Below, in pieces: positions 32,786-45,517 of a stretch of DNA of 64,000 bases (positions within the stretch are counted from its first letter, which is position 1; every line of letters begins with the position of its first letter). Position numbers and translations under genes: made by a program. The DNA comes from Blattamonas nauphoetae (lineage: Eukaryota; Preaxostyla; Oxymonadida). The notes beneath the pieces were generated by a model. It had not been told where the DNA came from, did no database searches, and saw nothing but the letters and a program-made list of their open reading frames with translations. The DNA lies in assembly GCA_033064195.1 (NCBI GenBank), contig JARBJD010000048.1, forward strand, positions 186,001-250,000. Direction: 5' to 3'.

Positions 32786-32955
32786 CTTCACTTGCTCCCC
32801 ATTATTTCTGTAATTTGGACCAATTTGATCAGAAGCAATAATTGAGGTTCACATTGGAGAAAAAATCAATAAAAACTAAGGAGGCTGTGACATGAGAAGC
32901 CCGCTCAACATAACAGGGTCTTACAGGGGATTAAAGCATCGAGTGTTCGGCTGGA

Positions 32956-33917
32956 TTAATCCTTCTTCTTCTTGCATTTGGAGAAGGTAAACCCTCCACA
33001 AGCAATAAGAATGATGAAGAAAATGATGAGCTATGGAAAGACGAGATTACAGGGAGAAGGAAGACACACGAGAATCACGACAACGATGACCACCCACAAC
33101 CACACGTTCTTCCACCACATCTTCTTTTTGAGGTCCTTTGACCCCTTATTGAATCGGACAGCGGCATTATCCAGTTCTTCCGTCTGGTCGACAAGAAGTT
33201 CCAGTTTATCCTGTCGAGCGAGCAATTTGTCTGGAGTAGGGTGGAAGAAGCGGAGGGGTTTGAAAAGAAGATTCATGTGTTAAAATGAGAAAGACAAACC
33301 GATATTGCCTTCTACCACGCCCCGGAGTTCATCCACATCGTCTTTCGCTCGGGCGATTCTGTCGACAGATTTGGTTGTGTATGTTCTCTATAGATCCAAA
33401 CATCAGGAGAAAGAGGAGAAAGAAAAGTGTCGGAGATGATCAACGTGAATTGGAGAGATTCAGACCATCAATTGGTCGAGTTGAGAATTGAAGTCGCGCA
33501 TGGTATTGGCTGAAGCGGAGAAAACAGAGTTGCCGTATTGTGCAATGAATCTGTCTTCAACTTCTTTCAAGTACATGAATGCAACACGTGCGTCGAATGA
33601 TTTGTCAGTGAGGCAGAGATAGACAACTCGGTTGTCGATGACGTAATGAAAAGTGTAGCTAGGAAGATAACGACAGTCATGATAGGAATATTGGAGCGAG
33701 AAAAAGAGAGAATATGAATCAGATGAGAATGGAGGATGGCGTATGAGCAAAAATGAGTCCATGGACAGTACTTTTCATAGATGTATGACATTTTGCTGTT
33801 CGAGGTGGGAATCTTCTGTAAAATTGTTCTGGAGATCTGTCCGAAGTTCCCCGAACTGCTAGAATACTCCGAGAGGACAACAGATCCTCTGGCAACGAGA
33901 GAATATATGATTGGCAT
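32956..33917 (-). CDS. VAMP7: VAMP7-like longin R-SNARE
   Basis: ATG at 33917 opens the longin domain (MPIIYSLVARGSVVLSEYSS; ILQKIPTSNSKMSYIYEK), continued by TFHYVIDNRVVYLCLTD and EVEDRFIAQYGNSVFSA. The SNARE motif is assembled from RIARAKDDVDELRGVVEGNI and DKLLARQDKLELLVDQTEEL; Arg at the zero-layer position fits an R-SNARE. The basic WWKN linker and TM segment (VWLWVVIVVVILV) follow, with an intron inside the membrane segment before LIIFFIILIACGGFTFSK and a Lys-rich end. Order and length match VAMP7 of animals and VAMP71/72 of plants. It should act in vesicle fusion with endo-lysosomal or plasma membrane. Confidence 0.93.
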
Positions 33918-34009
33918 TTCAGTGATCCGAACCAAAATCAATGTTATTCCACAGACACGACGGACATTTGGACACAAATCAAGATTGAAATGAGAGAATT
34001 CGACTAGAA

Positions 34010-37000
34010 TTAAGAAATATCACCAACATTTGGAAGAAGAAAGGGAGCTAGCTTTGGAAACGTCGCGATTGAGCCAGCTGATGTGGAAGATCTGATCTGT
34101 TGAGGAAAAATTGGGTTTTGAGGTGATAGTACTTGAGCAAGAGGACTTACAGAAGCAGAAACATAAGATGGTCGAGATAATGAGTGTGTTAGGAGAGGCG
34201 AGTAAGAGTGGGGCGACGACTTGGAGTGGATCGCTTGTGGGCCGATGTCTTCCACATCGACGTGCGAGAGCAGGACAGGAAACGAGTGGAGTGTGGGAGA
34301 TTGAGGAGAGGAGACAAGAGGCAGTTCGGATAGTTGGTTGTTCGACTCTGGAGAGGAGAGGGCGATGCGAGGGGTGGGTGGGGAGAGGGAGTTGTTCCTT
34401 TGGATGGAGCGTCGCTTCTCTGGTTGTGACGATGATTTGATTTTTGTGACAAACTCCTTTTCTTTGTCTGACATGTCTTCGCTGTCACTGCAAAGATCAA
34501 TTGTGTCTCCTCGTTTCTGTTTTCCGAATCGTTCGGCCTTCTCGATTGTGGCCCATGCCTCCTCCTCCGCAATCCTCTGGCACAGGATGGTCGACGGGAG
34601 GATCTGAACAACATCCGGCCTGTCGTCGTCGTTGTCCAGCGAGTATCTGCTCCGCTGGTGTCCCAAATTGAAGGACGGGTCGTTGGTGTTGTGGTGATAA
34701 GAAGAGTGAGGTGTGTGAGACGACATTCTCGTCTTTGTCGATGGTACCTCGTCATCCAAATCCGACTCCATCTCATCTCTTTCGAACACCTCGTTGTTCA
34801 TCTCCGACGCCAACAGAATCTCCTCCGATGCCCTCGAGATGCGATAGAACGTCTGCTCCTCTTCATCCTCACCGTCCTCGTTGAAGAGTGGGAAGTTGCT
34901 GTTCCGGCGAGGAGCAAGTGGTGGGAGTGTTGTGAGTGTGGGTGCCTGGAGTTTTGGGGATGGGGTGTTGAGAGAAGTGAGGGTTGTGATGTGTCGTGTT
35001 GGTTGGAAAGGTGTGAGTGTGTGAACGTCTTCTGGTTCGAGCGGAGGTGTGTGCAATGGTGAGACACGATCCAAAATCAACTCAGCCATCTTCTTCAGCT
35101 CGTCCTCCCTCTCTTCATTCCCACTCTCGCCCTGCCAATCATCTTCGTCATCAACCTCATCCGTTGGTGGTCTTCCCATCTGCATGAACGAGTCCTGGGT
35201 CATCAGGTGTCCGTGTGGTGTGTCGTACACATCCATCAATCCGTTGTTCCCTCCCATCGAGTTCATATCGTCCAAAGAGTACACGATCGACCTCTGCTGC
35301 TGTGTCGTCCTTCTCAAGTTCTCCGCAACGTCATCTCCGAACAGGCGACCGGGCTGGGCGAGAGGAGGAGTGTGGGTGGATGGGGGAAGTTGGGTGATGG
35401 GAGCAATCACTCTTACTTCATTTTGAGAAAGTTTTGGGGATTGCGCAGTTCCAATCCGTGCCGTTTGAGCCAACTCTGGTGAGCCAAACGAATTCTGCAT
35501 CAATTCGTTGATGGCATTTCTGATTTGCGGATTGCGATGGTTGGCGTTGAGTGTGCAGAACTCTTCCACCACTCGAATCATCCCTCGCTTCGACTGCGAC
35601 GAGCAGATGAAGGAGAGCAAATCGAGAAGTGTGGCGCTGACAAGGTTTGTGTGTTTCTGTTCGGCGAGTGCTTTGAAGATGTGGAGGATGAGCCCGCTGT
35701 TCACAAGGTCGGCCTCTTCCTCCGCGTGGGAGTGGAGAAGGAAGGAGTGGAAGAAGTGGCAGGTGGAGATGGTCAGTTGTTTGTTTTGGTTGTGGATGAG
35801 TTGGTGGATCGCGAACGGAATTGAACTTTGCAAGAAGAAAGGATACGCACGCGTCGGATGTGCTCGCAGCAGAAACCCTCCAAAATCACACAGCGAAGCC
35901 AGAAGAGCTGAATGATGCGTCTGTTCTGGTGCCTTCGGAGGTGATTTTGGTGAAATGGACAATTTGAGTAACTGTTTAAACGGAATGTCTTTCGGAGACG
36001 AAGTATGGATGGGTTGAGAAGGAAGTGATGTGATTGGGGGGATCGCTGAGAGTGGTCTGAACATTTGCGAACATAAGCTTTGGTCGGTTGGCGGTTTTCG
36101 ATCAAAGAACAGACCTGCCAGCTTCCCCGCATCTGAACACGATGGAAGAAGGAAAGAGGACAATTGGCGGAGCAGATGAGTTCGAAGTGAGGGACTTTTC
36201 TCACCTTCAATCAATTTCACAAAATTTGAGAAAAAGTGAGATCTTGCAGGGATGTTCGCTGTTGCTCCTTCGTCCGCCAACAGCGTTGTTCTGAACAAAA
36301 AGGGGTCGGCATCGAATGCGACGTGCAGGATGTCCGAAGCGATCACGCGCACCTGCTCGACGGGATGGGCGAGGTTGACAAGAATAACAGAGAGGAGGGA
36401 AGGAGAAGAGGGACTTTGAGAGTTGTTTGGGAATCTGACGATGTCGATTGTGTTTAGCATCTGCTGCTCGTATTCCCGAATCACCTCGTCCCGTTCCTCC
36501 AGCGAGAGGAAGTCAGGCAAAGAGAATGTCGGCATGAAGCTTGTTCGGGATACAGCAACCGGGACAGCGAGGAGGAACGACAGGACGGAGAACTGTTCCG
36601 ACGATTTCGCGACTCGCAGGATTCGACAGATTTCGAGGAGCGAGAGGAGCGCACCGAGTCTCTCGGACGATGTCGGAAATGTGTCGGGAAGAGTGAAAGC
36701 GGTCAATCTGTCCGTCTGCGGCGGTTTAACAACTTTGATTGTGTGCTTGTCGACTTTATCCTTCGTCGGCGAGAGGAGAAAGATGTCGTCGTCAACAGGA
36801 ACAGTTTCTGAGACATCGCCGGCTTCTTCCACGCTTTCCAGAAAGATGGGACGATATTGGCTGCCTTCCCGTTCTTCGATGGTGGTCAGCCATTCCGCCT
36901 GTCGCAGTGCACGAAAGGAATCGCCAGTTCGGAGTCTGAATAGCATGTCTGGGGATTCCGAGCTGGTTTGGGTGTCGAATGACGAGGTTGTTGCTGATTT

Positions 37001-38117
37001 TGTGATTTTGGGTTGGATTTTCGGTTTGGTTTGTTGTTGTTTCTGTTCGGCGGTTTCCAAAAGGTGGATCTCTTTCCATTCGACCAACTCCTCGTCCTTG
37101 ACAGGGTTGCATCCAGTTGACATCAAACCCGACAACACTTCTTTGTGTGAAACAAAATGGGTCAGGAGAGACTGGACATTAGCCTCAATCACAGAGTTGA
37201 TCCGCTCACAAGAAGCCTCGTCCAGTTGAAGCGGCAGAATCGTGTCCCTGATGTAGCAAGCACGGTAGTTCTCGATGACCAGCGTGGCAATGCTGGGGTC
37301 GGTGAGGGAGCTTGGAAGGTGGAGGTGAGGCTGTGTGGCGAGGAATTCTTGATGGCGCATGTGCCGATGGAAGTCTGGGTCAAACTCGAGACAATGAACA
37401 ACCCGAAGGCAGTACTTGTCACTTAAAAGCATGTGCAGGACGTCCAGTGTCAGAGTGAAGAAGGAGACGGTGATTCGGAAGATGTAGTGAAATGTGGGGA
37501 TGTTCTTCGGGTCTGTGTCATCTAACGACTTCCGAAGATTGGTCAGTTGATCCAAAAAGGACGATGTTAACAGAAAATAGGACAGAGAATTAAGGTTGTC
37601 GATGTGGTATCTGCAGCTGATGATGTTCTCATAGATCACTTTCAATCGGCCGGGTGTGGGATCTGGGAGTGTAAACTCTGGTAGTGTCTCAAGAACATCG
37701 AGGATTTGTTGGTAGATTGTCGTAAGACCTTCTTCAGAGCTGAAACTGAGGGATATTTGTTGTTGTTTTGCCGGATCTGTCCAAATAAGGATATTTTCTG
37801 AAATATTGTAAAAAAAGTTAATAAAAATGATGAGAAGTTCATGATAGTGATAAACAAATGATGATTGGACAACGTGGCCTCCAAATAAATGATGCAAACG
37901 GTTCTCGATTTCAAGCTGAAAATCTGCATGTGTAAACAACATCATGTATCCTTTGTCAGGATCTCCACTGTCAGGGTCAAAACGAAGAATCCTTTGCTGG
38001 AAAAAAGTCACTTCTGAAAGAGAAGGAACAAACCTCGTGATCGACTTCGACGGTTCCCCGACCGGAATCATTCCAGGCATCTCCCTGCTGGACATAGAGA
38101 GTTGCCCGAGTGAGCAT
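34010..38117 (-). CDS. PPP4R3: protein phosphatase 4 regulatory subunit 3 (SMEK/Psy2)
   Basis: ATG at 38117 starts MLTRATLYVQQGDAWNDSGR, the PP4R3 EVH1-like domain; a 37-nt intron then leads to QRILRFDPDSGDPDKGYMML. A further intron joins FQLEIEN to ILIWTDPAKQQQISLSFSS, matching the family's VWSE...LALSF. The conserved core is VHCLEFDPDFHRHMRHQEFL and ENYRACYIRDTILPLQLDEA. HEAT-type helices follow to about residue 850, and a long Ser/Pro/acidic tail runs to 34010. The subunit targets PP4 to substrates in DNA repair and centrosome control in animals and fungi. Starting at the longer apparent ORF near 38095 would be out of frame with the EVH1-like part, so 38117 is preferred. Confidence 0.88.
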
Positions 38118-38265
38118 ATATTCCAACTGTGAGTCTAGATACCAGGTTTATGATTGAATCTGTTCCGATGTGATCGGACCAGAATAAAAGTTGGGGATGT
38201 ACTTCAGAATCTGAGTGGATATTTGGGATTTTGTACCGAACAACAGAATGAAGAAAAACTTGTAT

Positions 38266-38698
38266 TCATATTCCGCTTGGAAATTCACTTTTTTTCCGGA
38301 GTTCAAACAGTGCCAAACCACTGAAAGCCAAATTGAGGAGAGTGTCCATGTTGTCTGGACGTGTTGAAGATTGCGACGATGTCAAGTTGGACAATGGATC
38401 AAAAAACTTCGAAGAACCGAGTGAACGTGCCTGTTTGGCTGTAATTTGGTACAGAGTGATCCTTTCACTGTCATTTTGGTTCTTCCAGTCTGTATTCTTC
38501 ACCTTGGTTTCAATCACAATCCAATTTATTCAGACCATTCTGAAGGATCTGAATAAAAGTTACGTGGACTTCCTGAATCAAGTAGAATTATCGAACCCTG
38601 ACATTCAAAGTCAACAAAAATGGTTCTGTTCCATGATCGTGTCTATTTTCAACAGAAAAACACCCTTTAATGCATTCTTCGACGATCAGAAGGAATAA
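38266..38698. other. short opposed open frames, coding status unclear
   Basis: A minus frame (38517-38266, 83 aa, includes MDTLLNLAFSGLALFELRKK) and a plus frame (about 38333-38698, containing the hydrophobic VILSLSFWFFQSVFFTLVSI) overlap. The plus frame ends with a polar, protein-like stretch (SNPDIQSQQKWFCSMIV). One of them may be an exon of a small gene next to PP4R3, but I cannot choose between them, and neither resembles a known family. Confidence 0.25.
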
Positions 38699-40671
38699 TT
38701 ACATTCCAAACAAAAACTCACAGTGAACGAGAAAAGGAAATGAAATAATAGAAAAGCACACTATTCTTGCTAAAGAACAAAAATGAGAAATAAATGATGA
38801 CCAAAATCTGAGAAAGTTTCACACACCAGTGCACGGAAAGGACACATAGGTATCGAGACTTTTTGAGATTGTTTTTTTTTCCACAACTCGACGTCCGTTT
38901 TGGACCATACTAAATGCTTTTTTGTCGTAGAGAGAAAATCTTTGTTCGCATCACAACTTATGCCCACATTGATCTCCTGTTGTGATTCCGCGTTCTTTTT
39001 CATTCTGTTTGCTTGCCATTTTTGTTTTTCAGACAAAACCCCTGTATGAATCGAACACAGATTTATCAGACCACACTCTCAAGGATGTCCTTTTTTCATT
39101 TTCAATCTTTCAAGTCACACAACATTCGTCTCCACACCGAAATACAACATCCGTTCTTATTCACTTTATTCAACACAATCAATCAACTATCCAGTTTTTT
39201 TGTTTGATCAATCGCCTGGTGTTGCTTCACAGATCTTTAATCAAAAAATGATACCCTTGCGATCCCAAATTTCTTTCTTCTTTTTCCTCGTCTAAGTCGT
39301 ACCAAGATCAATTTAACGCTTTTCTGATATTGTCAACATCTGTAAACAAGGTGGGTAATTTTGTTGACATCATTCAGGAGATCGAGTTCATCCATTCAAA
39401 ATCATTTTTTTCTCGAATTGGCTTCTGACTTGATTGAACAGCTTTTCTGACCATGGTTATCGTGTTGTCATAAAAGCGCAGACATTCATTAAGCCGTCAT
39501 AAAACGAGGTTTTCCCAGAAAATGATGATGGTGGTCAAACTCTTAAAAAAGGAAAATTTGGAAAAAAATCTCCTGCAACTCATTGAGAAAACCACCTTGA
39601 ACTTGAAAAGAGCCACTTTTTACATTTCATTTTGGCAATATCTCAACGACCAGTGAATCAATTGTCTTGAACGTTTTATCCAGATACTTTTTTAATGATC
39701 CGAACTTTTTCCATTAAATCTTGCACAAAATTATGGGTGTCAAAAAAAAAGTTGAAAACCCCATATTTTCTCGAAAACACTCACAGAGGCACAATTTTTC
39801 ATCTTTTTTCTTACATATCGTTTTTTGAGGTATTTTCTAATAGAATGTGCTTTCTGTGGTTGAAAACGGATGATTGCTTGTGGATATACGACGTCGAGAA
39901 GTTCTTGTTGTTTTGTGCGTTTTGCTGTATGAGGCTTCTGGGCTCAATATTGGGTCTTCTGCTCCAAAGTTGTGTCAGAATTATTTGCTCACGAAAACAA
40001 AATTTCCAAGAAAAAATCTGAATCTATGGTGGTGAACTGAATTTCGGTGCCGTTGTGATAGCACAGAAAAAAACTGTGTTTTCTTAAAATCGTTGAAACA
40101 CAAAAATTGGACACTTTTCAGAAGAAAGGGTTTTACGGAGAAAACAGCGTTTTCCCCTGTCAACAACAATATCAACTTTTTTCTCATTAATTTGGCAAAA
40201 TGCTCCGATATTCGAAAGAATGAATGTGAGAACAATGTCATCTGAATCAATTTATTAGTTGTGAAAAGGGTATTTTCAGACATTTTCGTTTGCTTTATGT
40301 TTCTTAAAGCCACTTGAATATATTTTTCGTTCTTCAATTTTCTTCCTGTTCGTGTCAACAATTGACAAATTGTCAAACCAGAATTGTTCCACAGAGAATG
40401 ACACATCGAGGAATCTAAAGCATGACAATTTGTCGAAATTGAAAAAGAAGGAGATAATTAAGAGTTTCGTGACATAATGCTGATTGGTTGCTGTTTGGAG
40501 TTCTTTTCATGAGGGGCTGACAATCAAGCTGTTTCGTTGGAATCGGTCACGCTCTCAATAGCAATAAAGACATAAATTTTCTTGCAGAAGGGATTCTTGA
40601 AAATAGTAAATTCGATTTGGCAAATTTAATTAATCATATCAGAATAACTTGAGAAAAAACTAGATCCGCCC
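38699..40671. other. AT-rich spacer without a recognisable gene
   Basis: About 2 kb with frequent A and T homopolymers and no protein-like frame beyond short random ORFs on both strands. Base composition changes visibly against the flanking genes, returning to normal at the start of the gene at 40672. I see no terminal repeats, tRNA or transposase. It may be a decayed mobile element, an origin or other non-coding region, or plain spacer; the sequence alone does not decide. Confidence 0.5.
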
Positions 40672-42209
40672 ATGCAATTATTCACAATGTCAAAACTCGC
40701 TGACCTCCTTGTCACAGCAGATCACAAACGCAAGAAGGTTAGCATTCTTTGCGATATGCCCGGTGTTCCTGCTCATTTGGTCAATTTTCAACCTGGTAAA
40801 CATCGGTTCCACCTTGATACAGTCAAATCTGATTTTCCAATTAATGTCAACCTCGCGTATCCAGAAGATGCTGTTTGTGATCCATCTTCGGCAATATCCG
40901 AATTCTACATGGGAAGGATGCACGTTATCCTTCCAGTCATCCGATTTCCACACAAAACAAAGCACAGTTTGACTTCGACAATTTATTCTGTGGGTTTAAC
41001 TTTATACTTGTTATCATTTGTTTCACTTGCGGCTATATCTTCATTTCTTGCACTTCTCGTAATGATATCCCAGAAAAGACCGGGCAACATCAGGCAAAAT
41101 CACTCCTCGCCCATCGACAAGCCCTCCTTCTCACATCACCCGAATCTACTTCAAAACGCGGCTCCCATTCACGACAGACAATTGACTCCAATTTTGGATT
41201 TCCACACGATGAAGATGAGGAAAATGACAATCATTTTGACGATGAACACGAACCGACCAACTTCTCTTATACCGCTGACAATGATGGCATGAACCACGAC
41301 TTGGACGAAAATTTTCCATTTATGTTTGAAAACAAGCCTCAACACCATCATGTTGAACTCACAGATGATGAATGTCTTGTTGATCAACTGATCCCAACAA
41401 ATTCTTTACACCACACGCCACCTGGGCAGAGTATCCATCTCAAACTCCAACCCATGTCAGAGAGTCCAGAGGAAGTCACTCCATTTATCTCACCGGTGTC
41501 CCTCTTCTTCCAGCCAACTAATGACTCGAATGTTGAAGAGCCTGAAACCGCTCTCACCACTCCCACTCGTGTGAGCCGGAGGGCACACATACGGTTCACA
41601 TCGAATAGTGTGAGTGATAGGAATACTATGCCTCATACACCTGAATCCACGCCTATCTCACCTGAACATAATTCTTATCGAAATTCACCTCAACGAACAC
41701 CTGTTTCAGGTTCAAATATTCTCGCCTCTCCAACCCCGCACATTTTGTCATCTCCTACACCCCTTCTGCGCTCGGCTCTCAAAACAGACCGATCTGCCAA
41801 GAAGAAACACAAAGTCAGCTTTAGCGAACATATGGAGATTCTCGCCGAAGAAAATCAACATACCCCGCTCATTAACGTGACATTAGAAGACGATATGAGG
41901 AGAGAACACGACGAAGAGATGAACGCGCTGGCACTTCGACTCGCTGCTCTGAAAGAGGCAGCAGAACTGGAACAAGAAATACAAAAGAAACCAAAGGTCA
42001 CTCTTAAACTAGTTGATGATATGAACGATAAGGATGCGAACGAGCATGTGGATAAGAAGGAGGACAAACCAAAACAACGAAAACCGAGAATTGTGTTCAA
42101 GTTTGACTCTGACGAAGAACAACCAACACTCACACCGACTAAACCAATGAAGAGGCAGAAATCAACGCCCATTCCGTCAAAGTCTGCACAACTGCATCAG
42201 CACGAGTAA
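40672..42209 (+). CDS. protein with possible CS/p23-like domain and charged tail
   Basis: ATG at 40672 (MQLFTMSKLADLLVTADHKR). The N-terminal part includes FPINVNLAYPEDAVCDPSSA and FYMGRMHVILPVI, which resembles the closing strands of CS domains in PIH1/Kintoun-type dynein assembly factors; this is a weak similarity. An intron from about 40962 to 41079 joins HKTKH to KTGQHQAKSLLAHRQAL. The second exon is acidic, then Ser/Thr-Pro-rich (TPESTPISPEHNS), then helical and charged (REHDEEMNALALRLAALKEA) to 42209. The strand pattern suits a co-chaperone; nothing else identifies a function. Confidence 0.6.
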
Positions 42210-42417
42210 TTCACTTCATCCATGATAACTTTTGATTTGTGTTCTTCCTGGAAGGTGGATCTCCGACACCCAGCATAACTGTTCGTATCCTATGATGGGA
42301 GTTATTTCTATTTCCACATAAAATCCCAACTTTGTCGGTGGATTGGATCCGCCCGTAGACAGATCGCAAACACACATCACACTGTGAACTCCTCTCATCC
42401 TTTCCCCAAATCCCAAC

Positions 42418-45400
42418 ATGTCGACAAAGGAGGTCATTCATCTCAGTTCAGACCCAAACGACACCATTGTTGTCCGTCACACAATGGGGAAGGGAGGATT
42501 TGGCATCGTATCCAAATGCCTTTGGAAGGGGAAAGAATTGGCAATAAAAAGAGAAAAACGGCAAACACATTATTCTTCTCTGAAATTTGAAGCAATTGTT
42601 CTTTCAGAGTGTAGTGGTATGTCAATCTCGTCGCACATCTTCCATCTTCTCCGTTTTCCACTCTATGTCCTTTCTTCTTTCTCCTGTCATTCCTGAATTC
42701 TTCTTTTTCTTATTTTAGATCTTCCACACATTCCTCGTCTGTATCACTCTGGAATCGCTGGCGACTCATACTTTTTAACAATGGAGCTCCTCGGAAAAAA
42801 TCTGCGGTATGTATCTGCGGTTCTATGAATTCTTTTTAGATCATTGGCACGTCGGACATCGACAGGTACACTCTCAGCTGCAACGTGTGCATACATCGCT
42901 GTTCAATGTCTCGATGCCCTACAAATGCTTCATTCAAGAGGATTCGTCCATAGAGATGTCACACCTGTTTGTTCTCAATATCTTCTGCATTTTTCTCATT
43001 TTTCGGTCACACCATCTCCCAATCCCCAATCTTGACTTTCTCAGCGAAATCTCGTTATTGGAACAGGAAACCAAAGAAATCATGTCTATTTAATCGATTT
43101 CGGTCTCTCAAAACGCTGCAATCCATTTATTATTTCAAAACACGTTTGCCATCTCATTTTCATTTCACTTCTTCTCACCACAATCCCAACTCTATATCAG
43201 CGGACATCCGGTCATCCTTTTCGTGGAACTCTTCGATATGCATCTGTTGCCGCCCATCGAGGATGGGTCTGTTTTCCATTTGTCGTGTTTTATGTTTTTT
43301 GTCTTTTCCACGCAGGAACTCACCCCCTACGATGATATATGGGGATTGGTGTATTCCCTCATCCAACTCAACACAGGCTCTCTCCCCTGGAACAATATAA
43401 CGAATCAGGTTCGCATCTCCTCCTTCTAATGACGTCATCATTCTCCTTTCTACACTGTGCTCTCACAGAAACAGATTTTCTTGTCTAAATTGGCCCATCA
43501 ATCACCCTCCCTGTTTAATTTCTTTCCACCACCCTTTTCTGAGTTCCTGACGTCACTCATCAACACACCTCACAATCAGATCCTCCCGTACGACCTCTGG
43601 AAGGGAATCTTTGGAAAAGTTCTGTTTCCACTCGAAGCCCACTTTTCCTATCTCAAGGGAACCGATATCTTGACCGATGATGAGGGGTCGTCACAAGACA
43701 GCCGTGTCAAAGAAAATTTTGCAAATCACCCATCATTCGAAATTTTGGCCAATCTCAAGGAAAAAGAAGATGGGGAACCCACAGTTAACAAAGCGGGCCT
43801 TTCAGAGTCCGGGAGACACGGTGAAACAGGAAAATCAAACAAGGAAGACTCGACCTCCGACAGAACCAGAAAGAGAAAGACAAACGAGGAAACATGCGAA
43901 GAAGAAGGAGAAGAAATGAGAAAAAGTAACGATGACCCTGACGGAGAGATCCAGAAGCTCGTTGAACCCAATTCAGAACCTCAAATTCCACTCGTCCCAT
44001 CCTTCCCAAGTTCAACAGGAGTTGTGTGGATGGAGTGGCTGGACTCAGCCATTTCGTTGAGTGGGACCTTTATGAGGAATCAGGAAGTGACAGATTATGC
44101 GCAGAAAAATTGGGAAGATCTGAGAAAAAAAGCAGCTCGGAGAAAGGAGATTAAGAAAGAAGAAAGGGCCAAAAGGAGAGAAAGAAGAAGAGAAGAAACG
44201 AGGAAAGAGTTGGAAAGTGGCGAAAAATCAAAAGAACGCCCAAGGAAGAAGAAACAGAATAGTGAATGGCTCATTGAAGTCAACCGACGAAGAGAACAAA
44301 GAAAGCGAAAAGACGAACAAGAAACCGAGAAAAAACGCCAATCAGCCCACAAATCGCCCACCGATGACAATAGAGCCGATTCTGGACATAAACAACCCAA
44401 ACAGCCGAAATCCTCCACACTCACTCGCCACAGCCACAAATCAAAGACGAACGCAAAGGAAGAACACAGCAAAGAAACTCTTGAAGACGAAAAAGAAGAA
44501 GAACAACATGACCTCTTCCCAGTCTTCGTCTTCACAACACATGAAGGGACAGCGGAAGAGACGAAAGTGAACGAATATCTTCCAAGTTTGGATGAGGACG
44601 ATTCGAGCACAGACGACAGGGAAGACATTCCAATCAACGCCGATCCGTTCTCACAACCCCAATCGGAGGTTCAGTGCCCAACATCCCCGATCACCAATCC
44701 CACCACTCCACTCTCACACTCGACCACTCCACTTCTCGTCCCGACGACACCACTCGCAATTCCTGTGACGTCGAATCCGTTCCCAACACCGCCGCTCATC
44801 CGTGTGACTCCGACACTGCGAATGCTCCCAATTGAAGAAGAATCACACCGAGCAAGCGTGCACAACCACGAAGATCCCACTCCGACAACGAACCGCGACC
44901 AGGCACAGCCAACATCCATGTTTGACCCCTCGCAGTCCCACAACGACTCTCCCGACGAGCTCCTTCTGCCAAACATACATTTCAACCCCCATTTTTCCAT
45001 TTTGCCGCCTGAAAACTGTCCCCACGCACCATCACCTTCTCCCCTGGCTTCTGATTTCACCATTTTTCGGTGTTTTGATTCTCAAGTTCCGTTTCCACAT
45101 GAAGAAGGACGACTCAAGTTGAACGTGGAGCAGAGCTACCCACAATCAGCCTCTCTCCAACGGCCCATTCTCACACTCACCAGCCAACCACCCCAACACG
45201 CCTCGTCGCCATCTTCTCCCAACCATACTTCGCTTCTTGATTCAACAGATCGGGAGCAGATCCATCCATCTCGCATTCCCTCTCCCCCACTATCCATTAG
45301 CTTCCATTCCCATCACTCGCCTCCCCTCCCCACTCGCCCGTCCTCTTCCCTCCTCACAATGCAAGAACTGTCAATCGCTTGCCATTCTCCCACGCCCCCT

Positions 45401-45517
45401 CCGACTCTCCCTCTCCTTGTTGAGAACACCAGAAAGTCGGTCGGCACTCTCTCAGACGCGCCTGTGGGCTTTGTGAGAAGGAAGGAGAGTCGAGATTGCT
45501 CTTGTTTGTTGTTTTAA
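42418..45517 (+). CDS. CK1-family protein kinase with long charged C-terminal extension
   Basis: ATG at 42418. The glycine loop is MGKGGFGIVSKCLWKGKEL with the ATP Lys in LAIKREK. Splicing gives LPHIPRLYHSGIAGDSYFLT, ELLGKNLR, SLARRTSTGTLSAATCAYIA, GFVHRDVTPRNLVIGTGN, LIDFGLSKRC, GTLRYASVAAHRGW and YDDIWGLVYSLIQLNTGSLP. The SIAxHRG-like element and compact activation loop are typical of CK1/TTBK. The catalytic loop has HRDVTP where CK1 has HRDxKP, so the loop Lys is Thr. From about residue 350 on, the protein is Lys/Glu-rich, then Ser/Pro-rich to 45517. There are six or more introns of 33-125 nt. Probably a cytoskeletal or signalling CK1; activity uncertain because of the Lys change. Confidence 0.87.

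Noticed and set aside
34100-37430. Several plus-strand frames opposite PP4R3
   Set aside because: They are antisense shadows of a single long minus-strand CDS with a conserved PP4R3 core.
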